From: Toxotes chatareus
Lineage: Eukaryota; Chordata; Actinopteri; Toxotidae
Length of the DNA stretch: 64,000 nt
NCBI GenBank assembly: GCA_016801885.1
Contig: CM028889.1
Location: forward strand, 16,510,501-16,574,500
Direction: 5' to 3'
In this document: in pieces, positions 46,211-59,662 of the stretch
How the letters are laid out: each line of letters begins with the position of its first letter
Position numbering within the stretch: position 1 is the first letter of the stretch
Notes under the pieces: model-generated
Databases searched by the model: none
What the model was told of the DNA's origin: nothing
What the model saw: the letters and a program-made list of their open reading frames with translations, nothing else
Position numbers and translations under genes: made by a program

Positions 46211-48778
46211 GTTTCTCCAAACTTGCATGTTGGTTCGTGTTCAGAGAGAGTGCTGGATATTGAGTAAAATTTGTGAGATGTGGAAGAAGGAGAAAGATAG
46301 AGGAGACAGGGTCTTGGGATGCTGTTATTTTTTATTTTATTTTGTTTTTTTAATTTCAGAAAAACAGCATTTTGAGTTAGAATTGACCCTGTTGCCACCA
46401 AAGCCATGAACTGAATAAATTGAATGAATGAATGAACAGATGAGTGAAAAAGGTATCCTTTTTACAAGTTTGTTTTTATTAGTTTTAAGCTTTATTCGCT
46501 TTGTATTCAAAAACTTCAGCAATTCAAAACCTATTCTGTATGAGTACTTTCTCCCATTTATTCATGGGGGTGGACAAATAACCTTTGCCAGTAAGTGGGA
46601 TGAATGAGACATGTTCTATGAACACCAGACATCATTATTAAACCCACTTTTTCTCTTCAGAGCCCCCTGTTTGTTTTTTTATTGTGACAACAAATAAGAA
46701 AAAAAAATCTGAGTGTCAGCGCTTAAGGTAGAAACAGAAATAGTCTTCTCAAACAGACAATTCACCCATGTGATTTTAACCCTTGTTTAGGTGACATTGG
46801 CTTTACTTCCTCACAGTTTGGGACCTCACAGATCCCACAAAATGATAATGATAATTATGATTGCCATTTCTTCATTTATTTTTTCATTTCCACTGACTTT
46901 GTGAAAAGTCAAATATGCATAAAGGAGCTACTTTTAACTTTACAACAAACAGAGACTGCACATTTGATGAACATAACCAAAATACAAAAATGAGATTAAT
47001 AAAAAAATATATATATATATGTTCATTTTATTTGCCAGAAAGTCACTCACAAAAAAGAAATATAAAGTATGTTATCCTACGTACTAATATTAGTTATATT
47101 TTTGCTCATTTAGAAATCAGAGGGTCCAGGAAGAGTAAGAAAAATTCAATTAATCAACTAATTTGGGAAAAACTGTCAACACTAATCACAGCCTGGTGCA
47201 TATGAAAATCCATTGTAATTAACCGTATTTACAGCTGAGGTTCCTTAGACCTCAAACTTTAACAGAAGTGATACATCATTTTCTGTGAGGGACAAATGAA
47301 ATGTGTCATCTATTCAGAATCATGTTGATGAGTAGTTCTGATAAAATTAGGGACTTTCAAGGTGATAGAACAATATTAAGTGTGTTTTCTTCGCTGTTAA
47401 AGATGCCCAGTTTCACCAGAACCTCAACCTCGAAAAAAAAAATGCTCATTTTACTGTCAAGGTGTTGAATAAGTAAAAGAAAACGATCACATTTCACACG
47501 GAGGCACAAAGAAAGAGCCCTTGTGTGTTCAGATCTCTGTGTTGCCTGTACTAGCTAATACAACTGATTTTATTTTTCCTCCTCTCTTTTTATTTAATTA
47601 ATTCATGGTCGGGGTCTTCATGAACATGAGAGATCAGGTTAACCGTGACCGGGCTAGCCAGTCGGACAGCACCGTGGTTGAACATGAGGAAGAGAAACCA
47701 TAGGCCTTTTTTTCCCTTGTTCCTTTCTTGCTCATCTCACAGTGTGAAACTGCAGTGTACGAGTGGAGGAAAAGGGGAGATAGAGGACAGAAGAGGAGGA
47801 GGAAGGAAGCTGCTGAGGAGGGGTGGGTGTAGGGGAGGGGACAGGCAAGACCTGATTAAAGACTGTCTTTGTTATGTAATTAGCTCCAAGAGAAGAAGGC
47901 CCCACTGCTGCAGGGATGGAGAGCAGCTGGCCTGAGGTTGTCTAATTGCCTGTTCGGATTCTTTCCAGGCCTTATCCTCTGGAGCTCACACCCGTAATGG
48001 CACAGATGTTTACTGCTGGGTACCATGGCGAAGGCTACATGGTAACCACTGTCTATTTCTACTGTTGTGATCCAGTGACACCTCTCTCTCTCCTGGGACT
48101 ACCGTATATCTATGATGTTTGAACAGGCTCAGCTGCTACAGCAAGGAAAAGTATCTATTTATAGGGTGAACACTGACAGGATTGCGTGTTCATACTTGAA
48201 TCGGTGTGTTCTCATTTGAAACCGATAAATTATTCATCCGGTATTATTCCCCTATTTTGGAATCTCTTAACTTGTGACTGTGAGTTTTTGATTTTAATTT
48301 TGACCTCAAGTGTTATTGACTCTTGATCCTGTTTGAAGTTGCACTGTAGTCTGAGGGCTGTTATTAATGTTCTCAGCAGCTCTCCGCTGTCAGGGAAAGG
48401 CGTTCACTGTTTTGCTTAGCGGGAGGACAGATCTGGGCAGCTTCTATCTTTATTGAGGGATATTAAACTGCATTTCCTCAGGGCTCCTCACTATATTTAA
48501 CACCACATTTTTCCGTTATGTTTTTTCCTGTCAATGAGAGATAAAGGCTGTTGTGAATTTGTTGGCTTTTATTATCTACCTGTATTCAACTGAGGATAAA
48601 TGGCTAAGAACCCAATCACAAGACAGTGGCTCTGGTCCCAAGAAATGTGAAGGAAATATTTGAAATTAAATATTTATATTTGCACATTACATGTTTGGCA
48701 TCAATCAAACAACTCACTGCAAGTTCTATTATAATATAATTCTAACAGCTTAAATTGTGGTTTTAGCATGGATTCTCA

Positions 48779-48815
48779 ATAATAATAATGAGAATAATAA
48801 TAATAATAATAATAA
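48779..48815. repeat. (AAT)n trinucleotide repeat
   Basis: About twelve AAT units with one interruption (GAG) near 48790. Confidence 0.9.
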
Positions 48816-49406
48816 AAAACTACAACAGAGTGGGAAAACAAATTATGACTAAGCAGAGAAAGTAATTGGTAAAACAAAACTTTTTCTAACCTTCCCACCT
48901 GTGTCTGTGTACCTTCTATGTGTTCTGTGTTTATAGATGCATACGGGTTTTGTTCATTTACATTCAAGACGCATTTTTCATTTCCATAACGGGACAAATG
49001 AGCTGTAATTTGTATGTTCAAAAGAGGGCAACAAAACGTAAAATGTAATGACTGAACATTATGTTGAGGATGCTCTTGATCTATTAACAAGTCTGGTTTT
49101 TCCTTCTACATCCTTCAGACCACCTGCACTGAAATACGAGCGCATGTGTTTCTGTAAGGATGTGTCTTTGTGCATTTGTGTGTGTGATAAGAGAAAGCGA
49201 GAGATGAAGAGAGGGAGTGGGGGCATCCACATCTATCTCCTCTGAGTAGCTCACAAACTCGGAGGTGTGCAGGTGTTGTTTTTTAAGGGAAGGACTCTAA
49301 TGGGGTAATCATTTGCGGTCCCTTGTCAAAATTATACTTCTCAATCTGAGTGGTGTCAGTGCTTATTTCAATATTTTGCTGGCTAGCATTACCTTTGCAC
49401 AAGAGT

Positions 49407-49409
<3 letters not shown>

Positions 49410-49474
<65 letters not shown>
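49410..49474. repeat. (CA)32 microsatellite
   Basis: Uninterrupted CA tract. It produces spurious open frames on both strands (His-Thr and Val-Cys repeats). Confidence 0.97.
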
Positions 49475-49478
<4 letters not shown>

Positions 49479-50365
49479 GCTACACACCTGCTCCACAGAA
49501 TCCAGCCAAACACCTGCATCTTTCTGTCTCCCCAAGTCTGCCCACACTCCCCTGATAGCCAGTGAGCCTCCTCTTCTTCCCTTTTTCTCATTTCTGTCTG
49601 ACTCACAGCTTGTGGGACTCGGACACATTTTGATGACCAATACCCACCTCCTACACACACACATGCAGACATGTACACATACACACCTCTCAATCTTAGT
49701 AGCTTTTGCTGATATTAAAAAGGAGAAAGCAGCTGGGTCCATGCAGAATAATGAGGTCAAAGCCATTCTAATAAGTCTGGAGGATGAGCCCAGTGTGAGT
49801 AGGGCAAGAGGAATAAGAAATGAGGAAGAAAAGAATAAAAGCAGTACTCCAGGACAAATAAAGCCATGGCTGAAAGCAGCAGAGCTAGCTGGCTAGTCCC
49901 TCTAGGTCTGGCTTTCGACACATCTTTGAGACTTTAGCTGCAGCTTTGATTGAACTAAAGGTCTAATTCATATTAATGAATCAGTAGTAGTTCCCTCCTA
50001 TACATGTGCAGTGTCTTGACAAACAATGAATTACATACTGTTTAAAGTAAATTGTGTATTCTGCAGAATTTTAGCATTAACATCAAATCAATAGATTGCA
50101 TTATAATGGGTTAAAATCTAAGCCAGTCATTTTTAATTGACAAGGTTTTGTGATCTTATTTCGCATTATTGTGTTGTGCCACAGTCATTGTAAAATATTA
50201 ACAAAAGATCTGCAAAACATAAGTGTTTTGTAAAACACAATGACATTTTTTGAGTCCTTGCTGTAATTACCCAGTAAACAAATTAAGAAATTAGTCAATT
50301 GTTGATGATCAGTCAAGAATTAATCATGGTTATTGTGAAGTGTTTAAGTCATGTCTCTTAACAAT

Positions 50366-50625
50366 CCAAGGCTCAGGGTCAGCTCCTTGAGTCTGTTGAG
50401 GAATCTGCTTCTCACCAACTTAAAAGCATCTCAGCAGTCTTGGTGAGTCCCATAGATGTATAGCATAATAGCATCCACCCACCAGTTGTCATCCTACTGC
50501 TGGAATAAAGTCCCTTGTCAGTGCCAGAGATTGAGCCAAAAGCCCTTCAGTTGTTAGACAGCCTAGCTACCTATAGGCCAATCTGCCACCCAAAGGTTGT
50601 TCCCTCATAAGGTTGATTCCATCTG
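50366..50625 (-). mobile_element. Decayed tRNA-derived SINE, reverse orientation
   Basis: Read on the minus strand, AGATTGGCCTATAGGTAGCT resembles an A-box region and TTTTGGCTCAATCTCTGGCA resembles a B box followed by the usual CTGGCACTGACA. Then come GTGGGTGGATGCTATTATGC and a CTGAGATGCTTTTAAG block, similar to the CTGAGGTGCCCTTGAG body of fish SINEs. Overall divergence is high, so the assignment is tentative. Confidence 0.5.
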
Positions 50626-51718
50626 AATTGAGGGCGTAATTTACCCTGTGCAGAACCTGTGAATGCTGTTCCAGAGGTAGGTAGAGGCTGTCAAATCCAT
50701 CCCTGCCATGATAAATAGCCATTTACTGTGGAATGGCAGCAGGATAGGGCAGGTATACACACTGAGACACTCACAATGTCTTTCTGGAAGTGTGTTCTCA
50801 GACAGCCAGGATGGTGAAACCCAGCCTCAGCCACACATGTCTTTGCTGCACACTTGGCAATTGCCATAGAGCTTGACAGACTATCCTGGTCTTGGCAGGC
50901 ATGTCTTTAAATCACAATACCATAGTGACATCTGCAGAACTTTGCACTGTATGCAGTGGCAATTATACATTACATCCAAAGAACTTTGCTCTGTAATTGT
51001 TGAAACGTCACACATACGTTTAAATGACTGTGCATTAGGTAATGAAAACAGATTTAACATGTGTTTTTTAGTTCTGAGGTACAGACAGGCAAGGAAGTAC
51101 TTTTGAAAATGTGACAGGGTACTTAGTAAAGGATTGGAAAAGTAAATTGGCTTGTGTGTGAGAGAGAAAGCATGCACATTCAAATGGAAATGCTAATACT
51201 TAGTACAGAGACACCTTTGTTTTCTCTCATTATCAGTAAACAATGTGCTGGTGCACACGATTCAATAGTAAGATGTATATTGACTTCCACTGCAAGCAGA
51301 GGGAAGAAAAAGAAAAACAAGATGAATACACACAAAAAACTAAGAAAAATGTATTTCATTTTACCCATAGCTCAGCCACAAAGAAAATAATTAGCAATCC
51401 AGAAAAGAATGAGACAGTGACTCACTGGTGCCATCATCTGCACGACTGGTTGAGAAGTCATCCTGCTCTCGACTGGTCGAAGAGAAGTTTGTTAACCTGT
51501 TAATTCAAAGCCTCTATGTTTGTGCTAATCCGAGGGTGGAGCAAGCGAGAACACAATCTTTTTTTTGTGTTTACACCTGTTTGAGAGTGTGGCTGAGCTT
51601 GTGCTCATGCAGATCAGGGAGTGCAATTCAAGTTCCTGGTAAGAAATTGGTGCAAAGTGCAAAGAGTAATTTTCATGGCTTTAAGTTTGCAGAGGCACAA
51701 ATATGGACCTCTCAAAAT

Positions 51719-51743
51719 AAAAAAAAAAAAAAAAAAAAAAAAT
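51719..51743. repeat. A25 homopolymer
   Basis: Uninterrupted A run after CTCAAAAT. No retroelement was recognised upstream. Confidence 0.9.
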
Positions 51744-54700
51744 GAAATAATGATGATGTATGTTGAGATTTGATTCTTTTACTTTTCTATACTTTTCATT
51801 CTGTATAAATTAAAAGTCCATGTTAACAATGGAATGCAATTAAGACAAAGTCTATTCTTGCTAGACTAATGTGTCATTCTATCACATGGTGTCATCCACA
51901 ACTGCTTGTGAGATGTATATGGTCCTTCTCTTTGCATTGGTTAAATACCTGTAGTCATACTACATCTGCAAGAATGAAATATGCGTTCCATCTGCAGTTT
52001 CTATTGTGCTTAATTATGTATGGGTCAAACACCATAAATACCTTTTATTAATTAGTTAAATCTTTCAGTGCTGCTTTGGGATCTAACCACACACTGTGGG
52101 TACACAACCTTTTGTGCGATCCTGCAAATACCACAGATTCTACAGTAAGCTAATTTGCAGTATTGATGGCATCTTCAGCATGTGTCCTTAGCTCTATTAA
52201 AGACTTTTGGAACATTTTTATTTAAGAAAATGCCCAAACACTAAAATCTCCATCCATTGATAATGTGACAGGAAGGTCTTATTTAGTTGGCTTACATGCA
52301 GTGAGATACTGTCCTCCCAAGAAAAATGACAGCTTCAGTCATTTAAGCAAATGCCCCCTAAAAAACATGTGTTTGCATTCAAAGACTGTTGGTAGTTGTA
52401 GTGAATGTGACTCTTGTCCAAAGGGAGTAGAGTGACTTATTAAAGAGCCACAATATTGACAGATGGAGGAGGGTGGAGTGGATGGATGGGTCATCAAATG
52501 TGGCACTTAATAAAACAATAATTTTCATCATGGGAGGCTGTTGTATATTTCCAGTTTCCAACCAACAGTCAGTTTGTTTTGTTTTTGTAACAATGACTAC
52601 GGTCATTCCCCAACCCCAAGTTTTGTTTTGTTTTTTGTTTTTTTTTATTGTAACCATAAGAACAAAAAGCCCCTAACATTTATGAAACAGTCGTCTCAAC
52701 CCAAACTGATTTTTCTTCAGCTCTAACCAAATTGTCTTTCTGCCAAACCTTAACCTTAGTAGAGTAAGATCAGATCCACACTTTGGTCAACACACTGTTC
52801 TGAAGGGAAAGAGGCAAATGATGCTGTGCAGTCATGTATTTGAGCTGACCAATGAAGAGTTACACATATGTACATAAATATATATTCAGACACACACACA
52901 CAAACACACAAATATTTGTATACGATTTTGAATAAGTGCAATGTATTTCTGAGTGAGCTTCAGCTGAATTTGAACTAAGTGCATCAGTAGAGTATAACAT
53001 TACTGACAAATTCCTGTACATTTAATTACACTTTTTATCTAATTCGAAACAGACTCTACTCTGGCCTTTATGTAGTATGATTTGCAGTTATTGCCTGAAA
53101 CTAGAATAAAAAAAAAACTGCATTCATAATGTCACTGAATATTACATTTTTGTTCCGACATGATCCTAATGTTAAATCTGGCCCACAGTATACTGGATGT
53201 AATAAAGAAATCATGTGGTGCTACTTATGACCAGTACACATATCTTCCTTTTGGTTCCACAGACATGAAATTCACAGTGTTCCTTAGCATATGAAATAAT
53301 TTAACTCAGGATGTAGGAACTTATCAAATGGAATATCAAACCACATGTGCTTTGGATTGCTGGGGCTGTTTCCTGGTGCCTATCTTTAGCTAGTGTCCCC
53401 TGTGGTCCTGTTTTTTAATGGCGAATATGCCTACCAAATGTCTGCCGAGTCTCCTGAGAAGAGAGCAAAACATTCAGTAGACAAATAGACGGGGAGATTC
53501 ACATGCACAGACACACAGCACTGCACAGTATAAAACTCAGATTCATGTTAGACACCTTTTTAGGACAGCTGCTTCGTGCACTATAGGAGCACATACAGAA
53601 GAGACAGATTTTTTGGAAAATACTATGTGTAGAGAAATGTTTGTTGCAAACCGTTTATGTGGATAAATATTTCAGATTTTCTTATTTTTTACAATCACTC
53701 TGCTTTATTGTGATGTTATCCCTGTTTTTTAATACGACAGATAAAACACCTGCCATGCTCATGTCTGCTTCATCTATACACCAAAACAAATGTTTAGTGA
53801 TGAAGTCTGTCAGGTTAAAGATGTTGAATCCTGAACCTGAACGAATTATTGGGCAAATGGCCGTTTATTCCTACAAAATAAGTGCACACATTTGTTCTCT
53901 TTGAGTGTTTTCTCTCTAACCTATTTGAAAAGGGCTTGAAAAGGGAGTGTATGTCATGTCTGTGGGTCTAAGCTCTGCACAAATAGTCGACAGTCAGCAG
54001 ATTTAATCCTCATTACTCATTTTCTAATTGACTCTTTTTAGAACCTAATACCTTTGATTCTCAGCTTAGTTTTACTTAATAATGATAACATGAATTGACT
54101 ATTTTCTCAACTGATTAATTCACAAAATATTAAAAGATGCTTAGCACAATTTCCCCAGATGCAAAAGTGAATTTTTGGGGGGGTTTTTTGACCAACTGTC
54201 TAAAACCCTAACAAAAAATTATTCAATTTTGCAGTGATTTAAAACAGAAAATAAATAAATAGATAAATCAGCAAATCTGGAACCAACAAATATTTGGCAT
54301 TTTTGCTTTGGACCTAAAAAAAAAAAAAGTTGCAGGTTAATGTTCCGTCAGTAATGACATTTAAACTAACTAATTAATGGACTAATAATTTGATTTCAAA
54401 TACTTATAACATATTCAGCAACCAACGGCGCACACACACAAAAAGCAGCTCCAGATGGATCCACTGTGGATGTGACAGATTCTGCTCACCTCATGAACAC
54501 TGTCCTTTATGGAGGGAGAGGTCAAAAGTACACCACACGGCGGGATGTGAGACTAGAAACAACACCAAACATATGGGAAAGCGTAATGTCATATGGCAGC
54601 TCTGGATATACAGCCACTCTATGGCTGCTGCGACCATATAAAGTTTACCATGAATTTCCAACCCCCTCCATCCATGGGGAAAATGGGGAGATTCATAGAC

Positions 54701-55292
54701 ACTTCATTGGGCTGTTAGTCTGTCTCACTAAATGCCCTTTAGAATGCCGCAGGTGTACATTTTAGAGTAAATCAAGTCGATATTTATGGCAACTCTTTTA
54801 GGAGGAAATAAGTTTCCTCCTCGGGGGGAACATCGGTTATCTTCCAGCCCACTGCAGAAGGCAAACCTGGTCGTAATATATCCAACTGCTACACAATGGA
54901 GGAGGTAGAACAGAGTTTTTTTCCGCAGCTGCACGCAGTATTTTGCAGGCATCCTAGAATTGCAAAATAGTCGTTCCAGGAGTCTTTTCACATTGCAATC
55001 AAACTGAATTGTAGTTTCAGGCTTGCAGCACAAAAACGCTGCGGTCCAACGCTGAGTTTGGACAGAGGGGAGTGTATAATCCAATGCTCATTTGTGACAC
55101 ATTTGAGTTTGATATTCACAACTCTGTCCTGGTCAGCTCCAGGCCACCTGTTATGTCAATGATGGATGCCAGTGTAGGCACTCGGCTTCTAGCTGAAATG
55201 TACAGTATATGACTACTATTCAGATTGTAACTGGTTGTGAGTGTGTGTATTTGTCATGGTTCCTTATCATCACCTGCTGTGCGCCTGAGAGC

Positions 55293-55375
55293 AGTAAGCA
55301 CACACACACATCCAATTGTTCTCCCTCACACACTCACACAAAAACACACACCCACACCCACACACACACACACAC
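55293..55375. repeat. CA-rich imperfect microsatellite
   Basis: CA units interrupted by CCCA and AAAA variants. A shorter pure CA tract follows at 55529-55549. Confidence 0.85.
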
Positions 55376-57357
55376 GTATTCTGAGCCAATTTAGTTCACC
55401 AATTCTTCACCAAGTACTCATTTATGACTTTTTATTTCCCTGATTTAAGGAAGTCTTAATTAACAAAATAAATGCATCTTCCATAGAATATAACAAAAAA
55501 GACAAAACAAAGCCTGAATAATTGTTTCACACACACACACACACACACCCAGACTCCTGCACAAACATGCATACACACACTTTTCTCATCTCCTACTTTC
55601 CTGTTATCCACAGACAGACTGACCTCCATCTTACTTGCTTAATAGCAGGTTATTCAAACACATTACACCTACCACCCCTGCAATGACTGACTAGTGACTG
55701 AAGCACTTTTCATTTCTTCATGCTTCTGCCTGCTTTAGTTGTTTCTGCATGGGGAAGTGAAGTTAGACGGACTTGCATCAAGTACATCAGGATTTTTTTC
55801 ATATCCTGCATGCAGGTTCTGGCACACAGAAGCCCAAGTCCTTGCAATGCACTTGATTTATTGGGCACCTTCTGAGTTACTTTTTAATCTATCCAAAATT
55901 GTGCTTGCAGGAACCGTGGGAAATCTAACTTAATAGCAGCTGATATTGAAGCTGCTATTGATACTGAAAGAGCAGAATCATTTTTGCATAGAAACACCTC
56001 CAACACAGCACATGCCTTGTGGGAGGATGAAACACGTTCAGAAACTCAGGTGTATGTGTGTGTCACTGCTCGGAGGCGTGCAGGCATACACACAAACACG
56101 CACACATACACACACAGGGTGCCGTTTGTTGAGAAAAAGAAACCTGCTTGTTAGTTTTGTTAGCTTTTACTTCTCCAACATTCTGTCAAAACAGACAAAG
56201 AGATTCACACCAGACATGGTGTGTGTTCAATCTTTGGAAGAAAAAGTGTTTGATGATAGTATTAACCAGACAGCTGAGCAAGGCTGGCACTGCAAAACCC
56301 ACATAATACAACTTCCACTGCAGTCAAAGTTTAACTCCAAACACTCTCCAACTCCATGAATACAGCAATGCCACATAGTATGGAAGGTGCTGAGGGCACT
56401 GATATTTATTTCTACTTCACCCTGTATTTCTGAGCAACCCTGACTAGCCTTGAATCATCTTATGTGTTTTTATGCTGCCCCTGAATGAGATATTGATTTT
56501 CAAGAGGGCTCCTTTCATTACAGCATGCCTGCAATATTAGATCTGGACTACACTATATTTTGAAAATCACAACAGCACTGTAAAAGCACATGCCGAGGAG
56601 TCCTTGGCTGAGGAAAGGATGATCTTCTTCTGATTTAATGAGTTACCTTGTGTTAAGCATACAAGGTGTGATGCTGGATGTCTTCAGGCATTACTTCATA
56701 ATTTTCCCCACCAACCAATACCTTGAGGTATCTGCATACATCTTGACTCCTCCTCCTCTGGCACTGCAATATCATTTACTTCAGTGACCTCGTAATACTT
56801 CTAAGCTGTGTCAAGGTTCAGCAGCACTCAGTGACAGAGATGGACTGAGCTGTTAATCTCCCTCACCGATCTCCTCAGACACACTCACTCTGTCACCGAT
56901 ACCCTGAAGCAGCAGCAGCCTCTTTTCCGCCTTTCCCTCATGAACACTGACAGGTGAAAGGACTGGATAAGTCTTATATCTCACTATCTCTTCAGATCAG
57001 CCACCATGAGGGTGTGCTACTGTATCTGAGTCTGTCAAGGTCACTTTTTGCATTGTTCAGTATGGAAGCTAACAGCATTGTTCCCTTAACAATAAACTAG
57101 GCTTCATCAATGCCCATGCCAGAGTCTTTAAACAAATACTGTTTATTTGGGAATGAATGAGAAAATCGTTGTGGAAAAATCATTGAGTTTTTTTTCCCAG
57201 TTGATGTTTCTTCAGTTTTGATAATTTTACTCATATAAAGAATCAGAGAGAAGGGCAAAAAATGTATGAACATGAATATGTGAAGATTAAATTAAACAAC
57301 CCAAGACAGTTGATAAACGGCTAAAAACAAAAGAAAATGAAGAAAAAGATACAAATC

Positions 57358-57545
57358 TTTTTGTCTTTCGGCTGCTCCCATTAGGGGTTGCCACAACGGC
57401 TCAGATCACCAGCCACATATTTGATTTGGCATAAGGTTTTATGCCAGATGCCCTCCCTGAAGCAACCTGGGTTCCTGGGTTCAGGCAAGCTTGAGCTGCC
57501 AACCCAGGGAACAGTTCCCAACCTGCCCTGCCACCTACAACCCCC
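57358..57545 (+). mobile_element. Teleost interspersed repeat fragment (GGCTGCTCCCATTAGGGG type)
   Basis: TTTCGGCTGCTCCCATTAGG then GGTTGCCACAACGG, followed by TTTGATTTGGCATAAGGTTT and TATGCCAGATGCCCTCCCTG then AAGCAACC. This is the recognisable core of a very common fish repeat (usual form ...GGGGTCGCCACAGCGGATCA ... TACGCCGGATGCCCTTCCTGACGCAACC). A middle part of the consensus appears deleted. The 3' part is a C-rich tail ending AACCCCCCCAACCCCC. I do not know the family name with confidence. Confidence 0.75.
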
Positions 57546-59662
57546 CCAACCCCCAAGAGAATGACACAAATGAATTAGATAAAAAGAAACTGACTGAAAT
57601 CAAAACTGATAAGTAATTTCAAGACAGCCCATTGATGATGAAATAAATACTTTTGATTTCAAAAAGCAGGGCCTCTTTAGACATAATGGCATCCATTAAG
57701 ACACAGACACAAGTGGTGGAGGAAAAGAAATAACAGCTAAACACTGATTGGATTCACTACCTTTTTAGTCCATTAATGAAGCACTTTAATTTCGCTGCCA
57801 GACAACTTTGTCTGTGACCTTCTCCAGTGACCTCCTCCGATATATTGAGCAGTGTTTGAGGAGAGAGGGCGAGAACACCTCTTCAAGGGAAATTAATATT
57901 CACAGAGGATGCTTTACTCCGCTGCACTAATCTGCATGAGATCTGACTTCCTTTCATTAATCAAGACGAGTATGCCCCGGTGCATCCATGTTGTTTACCT
58001 TCGGAGTTTGTTGTTTTCCCAGCCTGTTGACTCGAGGCAAACAGCATAAATCACACAACAATACATGACTTAACTTAACTACCCATGCTGGCTGCCGTGG
58101 TGTCGTATAGATGAGAAATATTATTTAGGATTTAGGGAAAATGCAAGATGGAGCTATGATTACTACATGAGTAATGTGTTCTTACATCAATTTATTATTG
58201 TAATATTATGGCTAGCTAGGTAGCACTCTCAGCAGCAAGATTACATGCATTTGCACAAATAGTATTATGGCATAATATGCATTACAAAATTAGAGGGAAT
58301 AAGAAAGATTGTTGACTAGTGGTTAGAATGAAATTTCTACTATCTGTTGTATAAGCTTGACATTTTATAATTATGATTTAAAAAAAACTAAGTGGCATGA
58401 CATGTTCTCATACACCACAATCAAAACTGTTGAAAGTAATTTAACATAGTTGTGATTTATTTAAAATAAAAAGCCTGCTTTGCATTGGAAATTTACCATT
58501 TCAGTTTTGTTTTGTTTTTTTTGTTTGTGTTTTTCAAGGGCACATAATTTTGTTGTATTGAGTTAGGATTATTTTTTAAATCTTAAATCTCTTAAAACTA
58601 GCTGAGTGACTATTCTTCTTTATATCATGATAGATAAATATAAATAGGTAAATAAATTAAAATTTGGAATTCTTGTAGGTACTCTGCAGAATTTTTCAGC
58701 TGTTCTCAGAAAAAAATTAATCTTAAAACAATACATTTACAATGATCTATTTGTTGTTACAAAAAAAAGAAGAAAAAAATTACATGCACTTACAAATTAA
58801 TCAGGGACGTTTAAAACAGAACACCTGTCCCTTCACAGTTTTTTAACAGTACATGCAGGTAAAACATGTTACAGGGTCACAGTGAGTTGTTTCAGCTGTG
58901 CAGGGTAAGACGCAAAAAACTGCACTTGAAGAAAAACCTCTAAAAGCCAGAGTGAGTTGTGTGTATTTTCTGTATAGGTACATATATTTTTCTTTTATAG
59001 GTGTGTTACGGTGAGATGAAATGAAATCCTTTTAAAAGACGTTAAACCACAGATTCACTGTTATTCTGATAATCAGAATGTTTTGCTGGGATACAAGGTT
59101 TCCATGTGACAGAAGGGGCCAGTGTCATCTGTCCCTGAGCACTCAGCAAAGACAAGCAGTTTTCTTCCCCCACCAATGTAAACCCGTTGTGCACTTCACT
59201 TCCTTTGGTAGCGAGCAAGGTCAGCTACACAAAATGGACAGACTGAGAAGACAGAATCAAAGATGTAAGAGGACATAAGCAGAGACAGTTTAACCCCTGC
59301 AATAAACCCTCCTACACAGGGTCATACTCTGATAAATGTAATAAGAATAATACAAAAAAAATATATATATATAGTGACACTTTCACTTTCACTCTGCATT
59401 ATCATTCTGAATTTTATGGGACACTCTGACTTTAAACACTTATTTTTTAGATTTACATTTTCTGTATGATTCAAGCTTAAATCAAAGCAAAAGCAAAACA
59501 AGAAACTTGGCTTTCAACTGAATTATTTTTAAATATTATCAAAAAAAAATCTGATTTTTTAGTTATTTAGTTGTTTGTGAGCACTAGATTTTATGCATTT
59601 TAAATTTTGAATCAGGGCTGATCATTAATTTATTGAAGTCAGTCTCTGCACTCCTGGAGATT
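57546..59662. other. Intergenic DNA, no gene recognised; one enhancer-like block
   Basis: The first part (about 57760-58040) is complex, with several ATTAAT/TTAATT motifs and few simple repeats. The rest is very AT-rich with A and T runs. No gene was recognised. Confidence 0.65.

Larger units (their letters stand above)
46211..50365. other. Intergenic DNA, no gene recognised; one enhancer-like block
   Basis: Contains a GAAT tetramer run near 46417-46435, an AAT trinucleotide repeat (48779-48815), a long CA microsatellite (49410-49474) and a complex block at about 47600-48060. The open frames at 49283-49896 are driven by the CA repeat. Confidence 0.65.
50626..57355. other. Intergenic DNA, no gene recognised
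   Basis: Holds an A25 run (51719-51743), CA-rich stretches at 52891-52910, 55293-55375, 55529-55549 and 56090-56115, and an A13 run near 54316-54328. A pair of related CGACTGGTTGAG / CGACTGGTCGAAG segments occurs at about 51443-51485. No gene was recognised. Confidence 0.65.

Noticed and set aside
45886..46407. 173-residue minus-strand open frame
   Set aside because: Mostly inside the non-coding MITE-like repeat at 45791-46210; translation looks random.
47645..47935. 96-residue plus-strand open frame
   Set aside because: Arg/Gly-rich part comes from a GGA-rich tract; no recognisable domain. The block may be interesting as non-coding DNA instead.
49283..49896. Overlapping open frames of 71-163 residues on both strands
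   Set aside because: They owe their length to the CA microsatellite (His-Thr and Val-Cys repeats).
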